This document shows, piece after piece, positions 6,965-14,353 of a stretch of DNA of 16,422 bases. The stretch lies in NCBI GenBank assembly GCA_031178565.1, contig JAPSIU010000029.1, positions 1 through 16,422 of the forward strand, written 5' to 3'. The notes below the pieces were generated by a model, which saw nothing but the letters and a program-made list of their open reading frames with translations, had not been told where the DNA came from and searched no databases. How positions within the stretch are numbered: the stretch's first letter is position 1; each line of letters starts with the position of its first letter. This DNA is from Leucobacter sp. Lineage in GTDB: Bacteria; Actinomycetota; Actinomycetes; Actinomycetales; Microbacteriaceae. Both the position numbers and the translations under genes were made by a program.

Positions 6965-7528
6965 TCAGACGCTCATGAGCACCGAGGCACGCGGGTAGGC
7001 CTCGGCGAAATCGTTCGGCAGCGGCGCGACAAAGACGTTCTCCGTGCGGGTGCGGGTGATCCGCCACACCCCGTCCTCCCGGCGGAAGGCGTTGTTGAGC
7101 CGGCTCGAGCGCAGCAGTGCCCTGCCGTCCGAGAACAGCCAGGGCTGCATGTGGATCCACTGCCCCGTCGCGGTCTCGCCGCCGGCGTCGACGTGGATCT
7201 GCTCACTCGTCAGGTAGTGCGCGTTGAGCAGCAGTTCAGGATCCTGCCGCGATCCCCAGAAGCCCTCGAAATGCCTGCGGATCGCGGCCTTGCCCTCGGC
7301 GCGCCCGAACTGGTCGTCGTAGTACTCGCCGACGCCCTCCCACACCGCGTCCTCCGTGTAGAGCTCCAGGATGAGTTGGATACGATGCGCGTCGTCGGCG
7401 ACCCCGGGCTCCGGGATCGGGGTGTCGCACAGGAACATGTAGCGCGCCTGCACCCGCCGGATCTCGGCCTCGGCCTCGAGCACCTCGACGCGGCGCAGCA
7501 GGTCGTGGAGTACGGTTTCGTCAGTCAT
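6965..7528 (-). CDS. iacI: SnoaL/NTF2-fold protein, IacI-like
   Basis: A 187-aa protein that begins with a helix (LHDLLRRVEVLEAEAEIRRVQARYMFLCD) and continues with the LELYTEDAVWEGVGEY pattern and C-terminal strands of SnoaL-like/NTF2 domains, the fold also used by oxygenase beta subunits. The ATG at 7528 is preferred because GAGGG lies about six bases before it; an ATG two codons upstream has no spacing for ribosome binding. IacI of iac clusters is a protein of this kind with an early or intermediate catalytic role that is not well defined. Here it is detached from the other iac genes, runs opposite to the amidase, and lies 94 bases downstream of iclR on the same strand, so it may be co-transcribed with the regulator. 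Confidence 0.7.
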   Translation of the reverse strand: MTDETVLHDLLRRVEVLEAEAEIRRVQARYMFLCDTPIPEPGVADDAHRIQLILELYTEDAVWEGVGEYYDDQFGRAEGKAAIRRHFEGFWGSRQDPELLLNAHYLTSEQIHVDAGGETATGQWIHMQPWLFSDGRALLRSSRLNNAFRREDGVWRITRTRTENVFVAPLPNDFAEAYPRASVLMSV

Positions 7529-7622
7529 CTTCATCCCTCGCGGTTCCGGGAGACGCGGCGGTCGCGACCTCTGCACCGAAGCGTACGCGCGAGGCCGCGG
7601 ACCGCTCATCAGCCGGGGCCGT

Positions 7623-8369
7623 TCAACGGACCGATCCGCGCTGCAGCGCCTTCCCGATCTCGGTCGAGGCGCCCCACAGCGCCCGCAGGATCACCTGATC
7701 GTCCTGCCGCTGCACATGGACCGTCGCCGAGAGCGCCGCGACCGGGCGACCCGAACCCGGGTATTCGATGGGGACGGCGAAGGACTTGGCGCCGGGGACC
7801 ACGAGATTCGACTCGCTCGCCCAGCGGCGGGACCTGATCGCCCGGTACTCCTCGCGCCGCGCCTCCGAAACGGTCTCGCCCGGCTCCTCCTCCACCCGGT
7901 ATGCCGCGAGCAGCCGACCCGACACCGTCTGCTCCGCCGGAACCGAGGTGCCGACGGCCTCGAGCAGCTTGATCTCGCGGCGGCCGCCGATGCGCTCGAG
8001 ATAGAAGATGTCAGCGCCCTGCGGAATGCCGAGGTGCACGACGAGCGCCTTCAGACCGGCGCGCAGATCGACGAGCATGGGGCGGGCGACCGACCGGAGC
8101 AGCGCCGGGCCGGGCACGAACTGCCCGAACTCGTAGATGCGCCAGCCGAGCTGATAGCCCTGCTCCGTCTTCACGAGGTAACCGACGTCGACGAGCTGCT
8201 GGGCGAGCCGATAAGCGCTGGCCTTCGGGACGCCCGACCGGCGGGCGAGATCGGTGAGGCCGAGCGAGGTGACGCCGGGCGAGAAGGAGCTCAGCAGCAG
8301 GTTCACCTTGCCGAGCACCGAGTCCTCACCGGCCGGCGCGTGTCCGCCGGACTGCCTGAGATTGTCCAT
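7623..8369 (-). CDS. IclR-family transcriptional regulator
   Basis: A 248-aa regulator with an N-terminal winged helix-turn-helix (about residues 20-75; LTDLARRSGVPKASAYRLAQQLVDVGYL) and a C-terminal IclR effector-binding domain (about 85-245) with the typical RIGG, SGRLLAAY and SFAVPI segments. IclR proteins often control protocatechuate, 4-hydroxybenzoate and hydroxyquinol or resorcinol genes. The ATG at 8369 follows GGAGG at normal spacing. The gene is divergent from maleylacetate reductase and hydroxyquinol dioxygenase, making it their likely regulator. A palindrome just upstream of its start (8410-8426) recurs in the iacC/orf93 region, so it may control both. The effector is unknown; a pathway aromatic is likely. 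Confidence 0.92.
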   Translation of the reverse strand: MDNLRQSGGHAPAGEDSVLGKVNLLLSSFSPGVTSLGLTDLARRSGVPKASAYRLAQQLVDVGYLVKTEQGYQLGWRIYEFGQFVPGPALLRSVARPMLVDLRAGLKALVVHLGIPQGADIFYLERIGGRREIKLLEAVGTSVPAEQTVSGRLLAAYRVEEEPGETVSEARREEYRAIRSRRWASESNLVVPGAKSFAVPIEYPGSGRPVAALSATVHVQRQDDQVILRALWGASTEIGKALQRGSVR

Positions 8370-8409
8370 GGTTCACCCTCCGGCTTCCTCGCGCAATCCG
8401 CCGCGGCGA

Positions 8410-8426
8410 GGTCCGCTGACCGGACC
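8410..8426. promoter_or_regulatory. 17-bp palindrome, candidate IclR operator
   Basis: GGTCCGC-TGA-CCGGACC has 7-bp arms with one mismatch, centred 49 bases upstream of the iclR start. It is the counterpart of the element at 5296-5312, identical at 13 of 17 positions including the whole TGA centre. The position would suit autoregulation and control of the divergent genes. Confidence 0.5.
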
Positions 8427-8472
8427 GTGCGGCTCGATCGTCCAATCCTCCGGGCCACACTGACAGCATCGC

Positions 8473-8486
8473 AACGCTGCAGCGTT
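8473..8486. promoter_or_regulatory. Perfect 14-bp palindrome upstream of maleylacetate reductase
   Basis: AACGCTGCAGCGTT is fully self-complementary and lies 33 bases before the maleylacetate reductase start, within the expected promoter or leader. It could be an operator or an RNA hairpin in the leader. The half-sites AACGCT and AGCGT recur in reversed order at 5353-5365. Confidence 0.4.
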
Positions 8487-8519
8487 CGCCGCTCATCTCA
8501 CCCGTCGGAGGCCACCATT

Positions 8520-9575
8520 ATGAGATTCGTGCACGACTCCCTGCCACAGCGTATTCGATTCGCCTCGGGAAGGGCGGCTGAACAGCTCGCCGCCGAGATC
8601 GACGACCTCGGCGCCCAGCGAGTCATGGTCATCGCCGGCGAGTTCGAACGCGAGCTCGCCCAGAGCATCGCGGCGGATGCCCCGGTGGCGCTCTGGCACC
8701 ACGAGGTGGCCCCGCACGTGCCGGTGGCCATCGCCGAGCGCGCCCGCCGAGCCGCGGCCGAGCACGACGTCGACGCGCTCGTGTGCGTCGGCGGGGGATC
8801 CACCACGGGGCTCGCGAAGGCCGTCGCACTCACTTCGGGCCTGCCGATCGTCGCCGTCCCCACGACTTACGCGGGGTCGGAGGCCACCAACATCTGGGGC
8901 CTCACCGACGGCGACGTCAAGACCACCGGGGTCCACGCCCGGGTGCTGCCGCGCACCATCATCTACGACGCGGAACTCACCCTCACCCTGCCGGTCGAGC
9001 TCTCCGTCGCGAGCGGCCTGAACGCCGTCGCGCACTGCGTCGACTCGTTCTGGGCCCCGCGCGCCGACCCCATCAACGCCGCGGGCGCGGCCGACGGGCT
9101 CCGGCTGCTCGCGGCGGGCCTGCGCGGCGTGGTGAAGGACCCGTCCGATCTGGCGGGGCGCGAGCTCCTGCTGCAGGGCGCCTACGCCTCGGCGGTCGCG
9201 TTCGCGTCGGCGGGATCCGGGCTGCACCACAAGATCTGCCACGTGCTCGGCGGCATGTTCAACCTGCCCCACGCCGAGACCCACGCGATCGTGCTGCCGC
9301 ACGTGCTCGCCCTGAACGGAGCCGCGGCCCCGTCCCTGGAGCGGCGGATCGCCGACGCGCTCAGCTCCGACACCGCGACGGCGGGGCTCGCCGCGCTGCG
9401 CGACGACATCCACGCGCCGTCGGCACTGCGCGACCACGGGATGCCGGAGGCCGGGATCGAGCCGGCCACGGAGGCGATCCTGCCCCAGGTACCCCCGAAG
9501 AACCCCGCGGACATCGATCGAGCAGGTCTCGTCGCGCTCCTCCGCGCGGCCTGGGCCGGAGAGGATCCCCGTTGA
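8520..9575 (+). CDS. Maleylacetate reductase
   Basis: A 351-aa iron-type alcohol dehydrogenase of the maleylacetate reductase branch. The nucleotide-binding GGGSTTGLAKA is at residues 91-101, followed by PTTYAGSEATNIWGLTD at 114-130, both characteristic of this branch. Histidines in AVAHCVDSFW, SGLHHKICHVLGG and NLPHAETHA form the expected active-site region. It reduces maleylacetate to 3-oxoadipate with NAD(P)H, the step after ring cleavage of hydroxyquinol. The ATG at 8520 follows GGAGG (8507-8511) by eight bases; the frame stays open far upstream but that part is antisense to iclR. Its stop overlaps the dioxygenase start by three bases, so the two enzymes are coupled. Confidence 0.92.
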   Translation: MRFVHDSLPQRIRFASGRAAEQLAAEIDDLGAQRVMVIAGEFERELAQSIAADAPVALWHHEVAPHVPVAIAERARRAAAEHDVDALVCVGGGSTTGLAKAVALTSGLPIVAVPTTYAGSEATNIWGLTDGDVKTTGVHARVLPRTIIYDAELTLTLPVELSVASGLNAVAHCVDSFWAPRADPINAAGAADGLRLLAAGLRGVVKDPSDLAGRELLLQGAYASAVAFASAGSGLHHKICHVLGGMFNLPHAETHAIVLPHVLALNGAAAPSLERRIADALSSDTATAGLAALRDDIHAPSALRDHGMPEAGIEPATEAILPQVPPKNPADIDRAGLVALLRAAWAGEDPR

Positions 9576-10483
9576 CCCCCGCAGCAGCCTCGCCGACGGC
9601 CCTTCCCCCGGCGGCCGAGCAGGTCACCCGCGAGCGGGAGCTCACCCGTCGCGTCATCGCGTCGTTCGCCGACTGCGAAAACCCCCGACTGCGGCAGGTG
9701 CTCGAGTCGCTCGTCGAACACCTCCACGCCTTCGTGCGCGACGTGCGGCTGACGGAGGAGGAGTGGACCGCCGCCATCGAGTTCCTCCGCCGATCCGGCG
9801 ACATCACGAACGACGCGCGCCAGGAATTCATCCTGCTCTCCGACGTGCTCGGCGTGTCGATGCAGACCATCACCGTGTCGAACGAGGCCTACGGGGATGC
9901 GACCGAGGCGACCGTGTTCGGCCCCTTCTTCGTGGAGGGATCCCCCGAGATCCCGATCGGCGGAGACATCGCCTCCGACGCCAACGGAACCCCGTGCTGG
10001 GTGGAGGGGATCGTCACCGACACCGATGGCAACCCCGTCCCGGGTGCCCGCATCGAGGTGTGGGAGGCCGACGACGACGGCATGTACGACGTGCAGTACG
10101 AGGACGGCCGGACTTTCGGCCGCGCGCACCTGTACAGCGACGAGCAGGGCCGGTACTCGTTCTGGGCCGTCACGCCAACGCCCTACCCGATCCCCCACGA
10201 CGGACCCGTCGGCCAGTTGCTGCAGGCCGTCGGCCGCTCCCCCTACCGCGCCTCGCACCTGCACTTCATGGTGCAGCGGGAGGGGTTCCGCCGCCTCGTC
10301 ACCCACATCTTCGTGCGGGGCGACGAACTGATCGAGACCGACAGCGTCTTCGGCGTGCGCGAGTCGCTGATCAAGGACTTCACCCGGAACGAGGCCGGCA
10401 CCCCGACCCCCGACGGCCGCGCGATCGACGGCCCGTGGGAGCAGACCCGGTTCGACATCGTGCTCCCGCCGGCAGGGGCGTAG
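9572..10483 (+). CDS. Hydroxyquinol 1,2-dioxygenase (intradiol)
   Basis: A 303-aa intradiol dioxygenase: helical dimerisation domain (about residues 20-110), then the catalytic beta-sandwich. The likely Fe(III) ligands are Tyr172 (GMYD), Tyr205 (PTPYPIPHDGPVG), His229 and His231 (ASHLHF). Their 33-24-2 spacing is that of known hydroxyquinol and catechol 1,2-dioxygenases, and the PYPIPHDGPVG region is the hydroxyquinol type. It opens 1,2,4-trihydroxybenzene to maleylacetate. The start is TTG at 9572, inside the previous stop (TTGA) and six bases after AGAGGA; I found no better start nearby. Pairing with maleylacetate reductase strongly supports hydroxyquinol over catechol, though side activity on catechol is possible. 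Confidence 0.92.
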   Translation: MTPAAASPTALPPAAEQVTRERELTRRVIASFADCENPRLRQVLESLVEHLHAFVRDVRLTEEEWTAAIEFLRRSGDITNDARQEFILLSDVLGVSMQTITVSNEAYGDATEATVFGPFFVEGSPEIPIGGDIASDANGTPCWVEGIVTDTDGNPVPGARIEVWEADDDGMYDVQYEDGRTFGRAHLYSDEQGRYSFWAVTPTPYPIPHDGPVGQLLQAVGRSPYRASHLHFMVQREGFRRLVTHIFVRGDELIETDSVFGVRESLIKDFTRNEAGTPTPDGRAIDGPWEQTRFDIVLPPAGA

Positions 10484-10498
10484 CAGGCCGCGGCGGTT

Positions 10499-10524
10499 CC
10501 GGCGTTCCGCCCGAGGGACGCCGG
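10499..10524. terminator. Strong hairpin after hydroxyquinol dioxygenase
   Basis: CCGGCGTTCC, loop GCCCGA, GGGACGCCGG form a 10-bp stem with one G-U pair, starting 15 bases after the dioxygenase stop. No T-run follows. In a GC-rich actinobacterium such a hairpin between convergent genes is a reasonable terminator. Confidence 0.5.
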
Positions 10525-10562
10525 GGTCGACGTTCTCCGAGCGTTCCGCGACTGACCCCGGC
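10520..10562. terminator. 9-bp inverted repeat between convergent operons
   Basis: GCCGGGGTC at 10520-10528 and GACCCCGGC at 10554-10562 are perfect inverted copies around a 25-base loop. The left arm overlaps the hairpin at 10499-10524, so the two structures are mutually exclusive. It lies 18 bases beyond the end of the leftward E2 gene and may serve that operon. Confidence 0.4.
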
Positions 10563-10580
10563 GGCTCCCGCCCTTCCTGT

Positions 10581-11960
10581 TCACACCAGCAGCCCCATCG
10601 GATGCTCGATCCTCTTCTGGAATGCGGCGAGCCACTCGGCGGCGAGCGCGCCGTCGAGCACGCGATGATCCGCTGAGAGGGTGACCGTCATCACGGTCGC
10701 CACGCCGAGCGATCCGTCCTCCTGCACCACGGGTCGTCTCTCGGCCGCGCCGACCGCGAGGATCCCCGACTGCGGCGGGTTCAGAATCGCCGAGAACTCG
10801 CTCGTGCCGTACATACCGAGGTTCGAGACCGAGAAGGATCCGCCCTCGAGCTCGCGCTGCTTGAGCCTGCCGGCGCGCGCCCGTTCCGCGTAGTCGCGGA
10901 TCTCACGGCTGAGGGCTCCGAGCGAGAGCTTCTCGACGCCGCGCACCACGGGAGTGAGCAGTCCGTCGGGCACCGACACGGCAACAGAGATGTCCACGCT
11001 GTGGAAGCGACGCGTGGCCTCGTCGGTCCAGATCGCGTTTGCCCAAGGCACGTCCTGCAGTGCGGCCGCGACCGCTTTCACCACGAAATCATTGACGGAG
11101 ACGCGGATCCCCTCGAGTTCGTTGATCTGCCTCCGCAGCGTCAGCAGAGCGTCCACGCGGCAATCGGCGACGAGGTAGAAGTGCGGCACCGTGCTCTTGC
11201 TCTCGGTGAGCCGTCGCGCGATCGCGCGGCGCATACCGGTGTGCGGCACGTCGGTGTACTCACCCGCCGGTGCGGCGGATGTTGCCGCGGACGCCGGCTC
11301 TCCGACTCTGGACGCGTCGGCTACCGCTTGCTGCTCAGGGGACGAAACCGAGGCAACAGGCGCGGCTTCGAGCCCCTCGATGTCGCGCCGCACGATGCGG
11401 CCGTTCGGGCCGGTGCCGCGCACCTCGCTCAGATCGAGCCCGCGCTCACGCGCGAGTTTCCGCACGAGCGGGCTCGCGAAACGACGGGCGCCCTCTCCGG
11501 ACCCCTCGGGCCACTCGGATCCTTCGGACTCCTCGGATCCAGCCGATGAAGCGACGGAGACCGGTGCACTCTCAGTGAAAGTGGCCGCCGCGACCGCGGG
11601 GCCGGGCTCCGTCGGCGCCGATCCCGAGTCGCTGTTCGCGACTGATCCGTCCGAGGTCGCACCGGCCCCGCCATCCGCCGACGCCACGCCGGCCTCCGCG
11701 AGGGCCTCCTCGGCCGTCTGCCCCCCGGTCGCGAGCACGGCGATCGGCGTGCCGACCTGCGCGGCGGAACCGGCTTCGAGCAGGATCCCGGCGAGCACGC
11801 CGCCGTCCTCGACCTCGTACTCGACGGTCGCCTTCTCCGTCTCGATCTCCACGATCGCCTGACCCTCGGACACCTCGTCGCCTGGGGCGACGAGCCAGCC
11901 GGCGATCGCGGCCTCCGCGGAACCCGTCGCGATCTCGGGCATGCGCACGATGACGGCCAT
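10581..11960 (-). CDS. 2-oxoacid dehydrogenase E2 component (dihydrolipoyl acyltransferase)
   Basis: A 459-aa acyltransferase with all three standard parts. The lipoyl domain (about residues 1-80) carries the lipoylation lysine Lys43 in ETEKA. An Ala/Ser/Glu/Pro-rich linker (about 81-158) precedes the peripheral subunit-binding domain (about 160-196, ASPLVRKLARERG and GTGPNGRIVRRDI). The catalytic domain follows (about 235-459) with the active-site motif HRVLDG near residues 432-437. It transfers the acyl group from the E1-bound thiamine intermediate to CoA. The ATG overlaps the E1 stop (TGATG) and follows GGGAGGGAG. No E3 lipoamide dehydrogenase is encoded here, so that part would come from elsewhere in the genome. 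The acyl specificity is not readable from sequence. Confidence 0.9.
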   Translation of the reverse strand: MAVIVRMPEIATGSAEAAIAGWLVAPGDEVSEGQAIVEIETEKATVEYEVEDGGVLAGILLEAGSAAQVGTPIAVLATGGQTAEEALAEAGVASADGGAGATSDGSVANSDSGSAPTEPGPAVAAATFTESAPVSVASSAGSEESEGSEWPEGSGEGARRFASPLVRKLARERGLDLSEVRGTGPNGRIVRRDIEGLEAAPVASVSSPEQQAVADASRVGEPASAATSAAPAGEYTDVPHTGMRRAIARRLTESKSTVPHFYLVADCRVDALLTLRRQINELEGIRVSVNDFVVKAVAAALQDVPWANAIWTDEATRRFHSVDISVAVSVPDGLLTPVVRGVEKLSLGALSREIRDYAERARAGRLKQRELEGGSFSVSNLGMYGTSEFSAILNPPQSGILAVGAAERRPVVQEDGSLGVATVMTVTLSADHRVLDGALAAEWLAAFQKRIEHPMGLLV

Positions 11961-14152
11961 CAGTTGCTCCCTCCCATGGCGACGCGCACTCGCTCGAGGC
12001 CGGCGACGACCTCCTCGGTGCCCGCGATCGCCGCGCGCTCGAGCACCTTCGAGATGCTCGGACTGGCCTCTCCGCCCGTCACGCGCTCGATCGGCTGGTC
12101 GAGCCAATCGAAGAAGCGGCGCTGGATCTCGTCGGCGAGCCAGCCGCCGTACGACGACCCGCGCGCGCCCTGCTCGACGATCAGCACGGCGTTCGTCTTC
12201 CTGACGCTTTCGCCGATCGTGTCCCAGTCGAGGGAGGCGCGGTCGAGCCAGCGGAGATCCACCACCTCAGCGTCCATCCCCGTCTGCTCGACCGCCTCCA
12301 GCGTGTGATCGACCATCGACAGATAGGTGAGGACCGTGACGTCCGATCCCGTGCGCCGCACGGCTGCGCTCCCCGGCGGGATGATGTAATCGAGGTCGCC
12401 CTCGGGCACCCGGTCCGCCTTGCCGTAGAGGTCCATGTGCTCGATCACGAGCACCGGATCCTCGAGGGCGAGCGCTGCGTTCATGAGTCCCACGTAATCG
12501 GCGGCCGTCGAGGCCGCGACGATCCGCCAGCCGGCCTGCGTGGCGAAGATGCCCGCCGGGTCCATGAGGTGCTGCGAGCCGTAACCGGATCCCATCGCGA
12601 CCTTGGTGCGCAGCACGAGCGGCACCGTGTTGTTGTCGCCGAACATGTGGCGCGCCTTGCCCGCCTGGTTGAAGACCTGATCGGCGGCCACCCACATGAA
12701 GTCGGGGTACATGAACTCCACGACGGGGCGGATCCGTCCGTCGAGCGCGGCGCCGGTCGCGAAGCCGAAGAAGGCGTTCTCGCTGATCGGCGTGCCGATG
12801 ACGCGCTCGGGCCCGTACTTCTGGGCGAGACCCTTGGTGGCGCCGTTCGTGCCGCCGCCGAGCCGGTGCACGTCTTCGCCGAGCACGACGATGCGCTCGT
12901 CGACCTCCATGCGACGATCCATCGTCTGCGCGACGGCTTCGACGAACTTGACGTCGCGCCACTCCTCGGCGATCTCCGACGGCTCCTTGGCATCGAGCCC
13001 CTCGAGCTCGCTCGCGTCACTGCGGATCCCGGTATCGACGACCGCGGGGTCGGGCCACAGTGCGGGTTTGATCCGGCGCTTGCCCTCGCGCTCGGGATCG
13101 TCCTCGATGAGCGCGCGCACCGCATCGGCCATGGCCTGCTTGGCCTGATCCCGAACCGACGCGACCTCGGCCTCGGTCGCCAGCCCGAGCTCCTGCATCT
13201 GCGCGGCGACGCGCAGCAGGGGATCGCGCTCGCGCCACGTCTTCTCCTCGTCCTTCGTGCGATAGCCGAAGGCGCTGCCGGGGAACGGACCGTTCTGGTG
13301 GAAGAAGCGGTAGACCTCGGCCTCGATGATGGCGGGGCCCGCTCCCGCGCGCATGCGCTCGAGGGCCTCCTGCGTCGCAAGGTGCACGGCGAGCGGATCC
13401 ATGCCATCCACGCGCCACGCGGGAATCGAGAAGCCCTGGCCGCGGATCGAGAACCGGGGATCGGCGCTGGCCTCGCTCGCGTGGGTGGACACCGCGTAGA
13501 GGTTGTTCTCGATGAAGAACATCACCGGCGTCTTCCAGGTCGCTGCGAGATTCATCGACTCGAGTACCGAGCCGATCTGGCTCGAGCCGTCGCCGAAGTA
13601 GTTGATCGAGACGTCGTCGGTCCCGGCGTGCTTCTGGGCCCAGGCGTTACCAGCCGCGAGCGGAGCCCCGCCCCCCACGATGGCGTTCGTGCCGAGGGCG
13701 CCGGCCTCGAGCCACTGCAGGTGCATCGAGCCGCCGCGGCCGCCCGAGAATCCCTGGGCGAGGCCGAGGATCTCGGCGAGCGTGCGCTGCAGCATCGCCT
13801 GCATGTCGGCGTCGACCAGGGCGTTCAGGTCGAGCCTGCCGCCCGAAACGTGGGTGATCGCCTTGGCGAGGAACTGGTGGTGACCGCGGTGCGAACCGTT
13901 CACGCCATCGGTCGAACGGAGGGTGAGGATCGACCCCACGGCACCGCCCTCCTGACCGATGCTCGAGTGGGCCGGCCCGTGCACGAGGCCCGCGCCGGCG
14001 AGGTCGAGCACGGTCTCCTCGAACGTGCGGATCAGCTGGATCTGGCCGAGCATGCTCGCGAGCAGCTGCGGATCCGCGTTCTTCCAGTCCTCGGGGGTCG
14101 TCGTCAGTTCGACCCAGGGGACGTCCGGCTGGAGAGTGACAGACATCGGCAT
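11960..14152 (-). CDS. Fused alpha/beta E1 component of a 2-oxoacid dehydrogenase
   Basis: A 730-aa thiamine-diphosphate enzyme joining E1 alpha (about residues 30-370) and E1 beta (about 405-730) in one chain. The thiamine-binding motif runs from GDG at 187-189 to NN at 216-217, and SSIGQEGG and GSHRGHH are typical of the alpha part. The beta part has VLGEDV, TPISENAFFGFATG and the transketolase-like segments. It decarboxylates a 2-oxoacid and passes the acyl group to the E2 encoded next. The ATG at 14152 is chosen because GGAG (14160-14163) lies seven bases upstream; the frame extends further but into the AT-rich regulatory region. Pyruvate, branched-chain acids or an aromatic 2-oxoacid are all possible substrates; the neighbours suggest a catabolic, inducible complex. 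Confidence 0.9.
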   Translation of the reverse strand: MPMSVTLQPDVPWVELTTTPEDWKNADPQLLASMLGQIQLIRTFEETVLDLAGAGLVHGPAHSSIGQEGGAVGSILTLRSTDGVNGSHRGHHQFLAKAITHVSGGRLDLNALVDADMQAMLQRTLAEILGLAQGFSGGRGGSMHLQWLEAGALGTNAIVGGGAPLAAGNAWAQKHAGTDDVSINYFGDGSSQIGSVLESMNLAATWKTPVMFFIENNLYAVSTHASEASADPRFSIRGQGFSIPAWRVDGMDPLAVHLATQEALERMRAGAGPAIIEAEVYRFFHQNGPFPGSAFGYRTKDEEKTWRERDPLLRVAAQMQELGLATEAEVASVRDQAKQAMADAVRALIEDDPEREGKRRIKPALWPDPAVVDTGIRSDASELEGLDAKEPSEIAEEWRDVKFVEAVAQTMDRRMEVDERIVVLGEDVHRLGGGTNGATKGLAQKYGPERVIGTPISENAFFGFATGAALDGRIRPVVEFMYPDFMWVAADQVFNQAGKARHMFGDNNTVPLVLRTKVAMGSGYGSQHLMDPAGIFATQAGWRIVAASTAADYVGLMNAALALEDPVLVIEHMDLYGKADRVPEGDLDYIIPPGSAAVRRTGSDVTVLTYLSMVDHTLEAVEQTGMDAEVVDLRWLDRASLDWDTIGESVRKTNAVLIVEQGARGSSYGGWLADEIQRRFFDWLDQPIERVTGGEASPSISKVLERAAIAGTEEVVAGLERVRVAMGGSN

Positions 14153-14234
14153 CGTAAGGCTCCATCCTTCATCGGCGTGCTCAGGTACGGCAAGGGCGCG
14201 GGGTGCCGCTGCTGAGCCACGCCCGTCTGAGGTC

Positions 14235-14264
14235 ATATTACGCGTTAAATGGATACAACACCAA
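14235..14264 (-). promoter_or_regulatory. Possible leftward promoter for the E1-E2 operon
   Basis: Read on the minus strand, TTGGTG and TAATAT are separated by 18 bases, about 80 bases upstream of the E1 start. Matches to consensus are only moderate (three and four of six), so this is tentative. Confidence 0.3.
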
Positions 14265-14353
14265 GTTTTTCGATGCAACTAGGAACGGCCAATATGGGAT
14301 GCTCCCTTGAATTAATGCGGTTTCTTTGGTCCAAGCCAGATCAGATGAATATT

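Larger units (their letters stand above)
8370..8519. promoter_or_regulatory. Divergent regulatory region between iclR and maleylacetate reductase
   Basis: This 150-base stretch holds the shared 17-bp palindrome (8410-8426) near the iclR side and a perfect 14-bp palindrome (8473-8486) near the maleylacetate reductase side. CTGACA at 8460-8465 resembles a -35, but no matching -10 follows at normal spacing. Confidence 0.6.

Noticed and set aside
7716..8519. N-terminal extension of the maleylacetate reductase frame
   Set aside because: The extension is antisense to iclR. Family length and the GGAGG site place the start at 8520.
8783..9571. Upstream extension of the hydroxyquinol dioxygenase frame
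   Set aside because: It overlaps maleylacetate reductase in another frame and translates to low-complexity sequence; the coupled TTG at 9572 with AGAGGA gives the normal family length.
9572..10483. Catechol 1,2-dioxygenase as the identity of the intradiol enzyme
   Set aside because: The PYPIPHDGPVG region and the coupled maleylacetate reductase indicate the hydroxyquinol type. Catechol cleavage would be expected with muconate cycloisomerase and muconolactone isomerase genes, which are absent here.
11500..11560. Repetitive Ser/Glu/Gly codons in E2 as a possible repeat element
   Set aside because: This is the flexible linker between the lipoyl and subunit-binding domains, ordinary for E2 proteins.
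12305..14215. A 636-codon open frame on the plus strand across the E1 gene
   Set aside because: It is antisense to a motif-complete E1 gene; the translation is low-complexity (His/Arg/Val/Glu-rich) and without recognisable domains. Long antisense frames are expected at this GC content.
14153..14278. 42-residue N-terminal extension of E1
   Set aside because: It runs through the AT-rich regulatory region, with no conserved sequence; the ATG at 14152 has a well-spaced GGAG.
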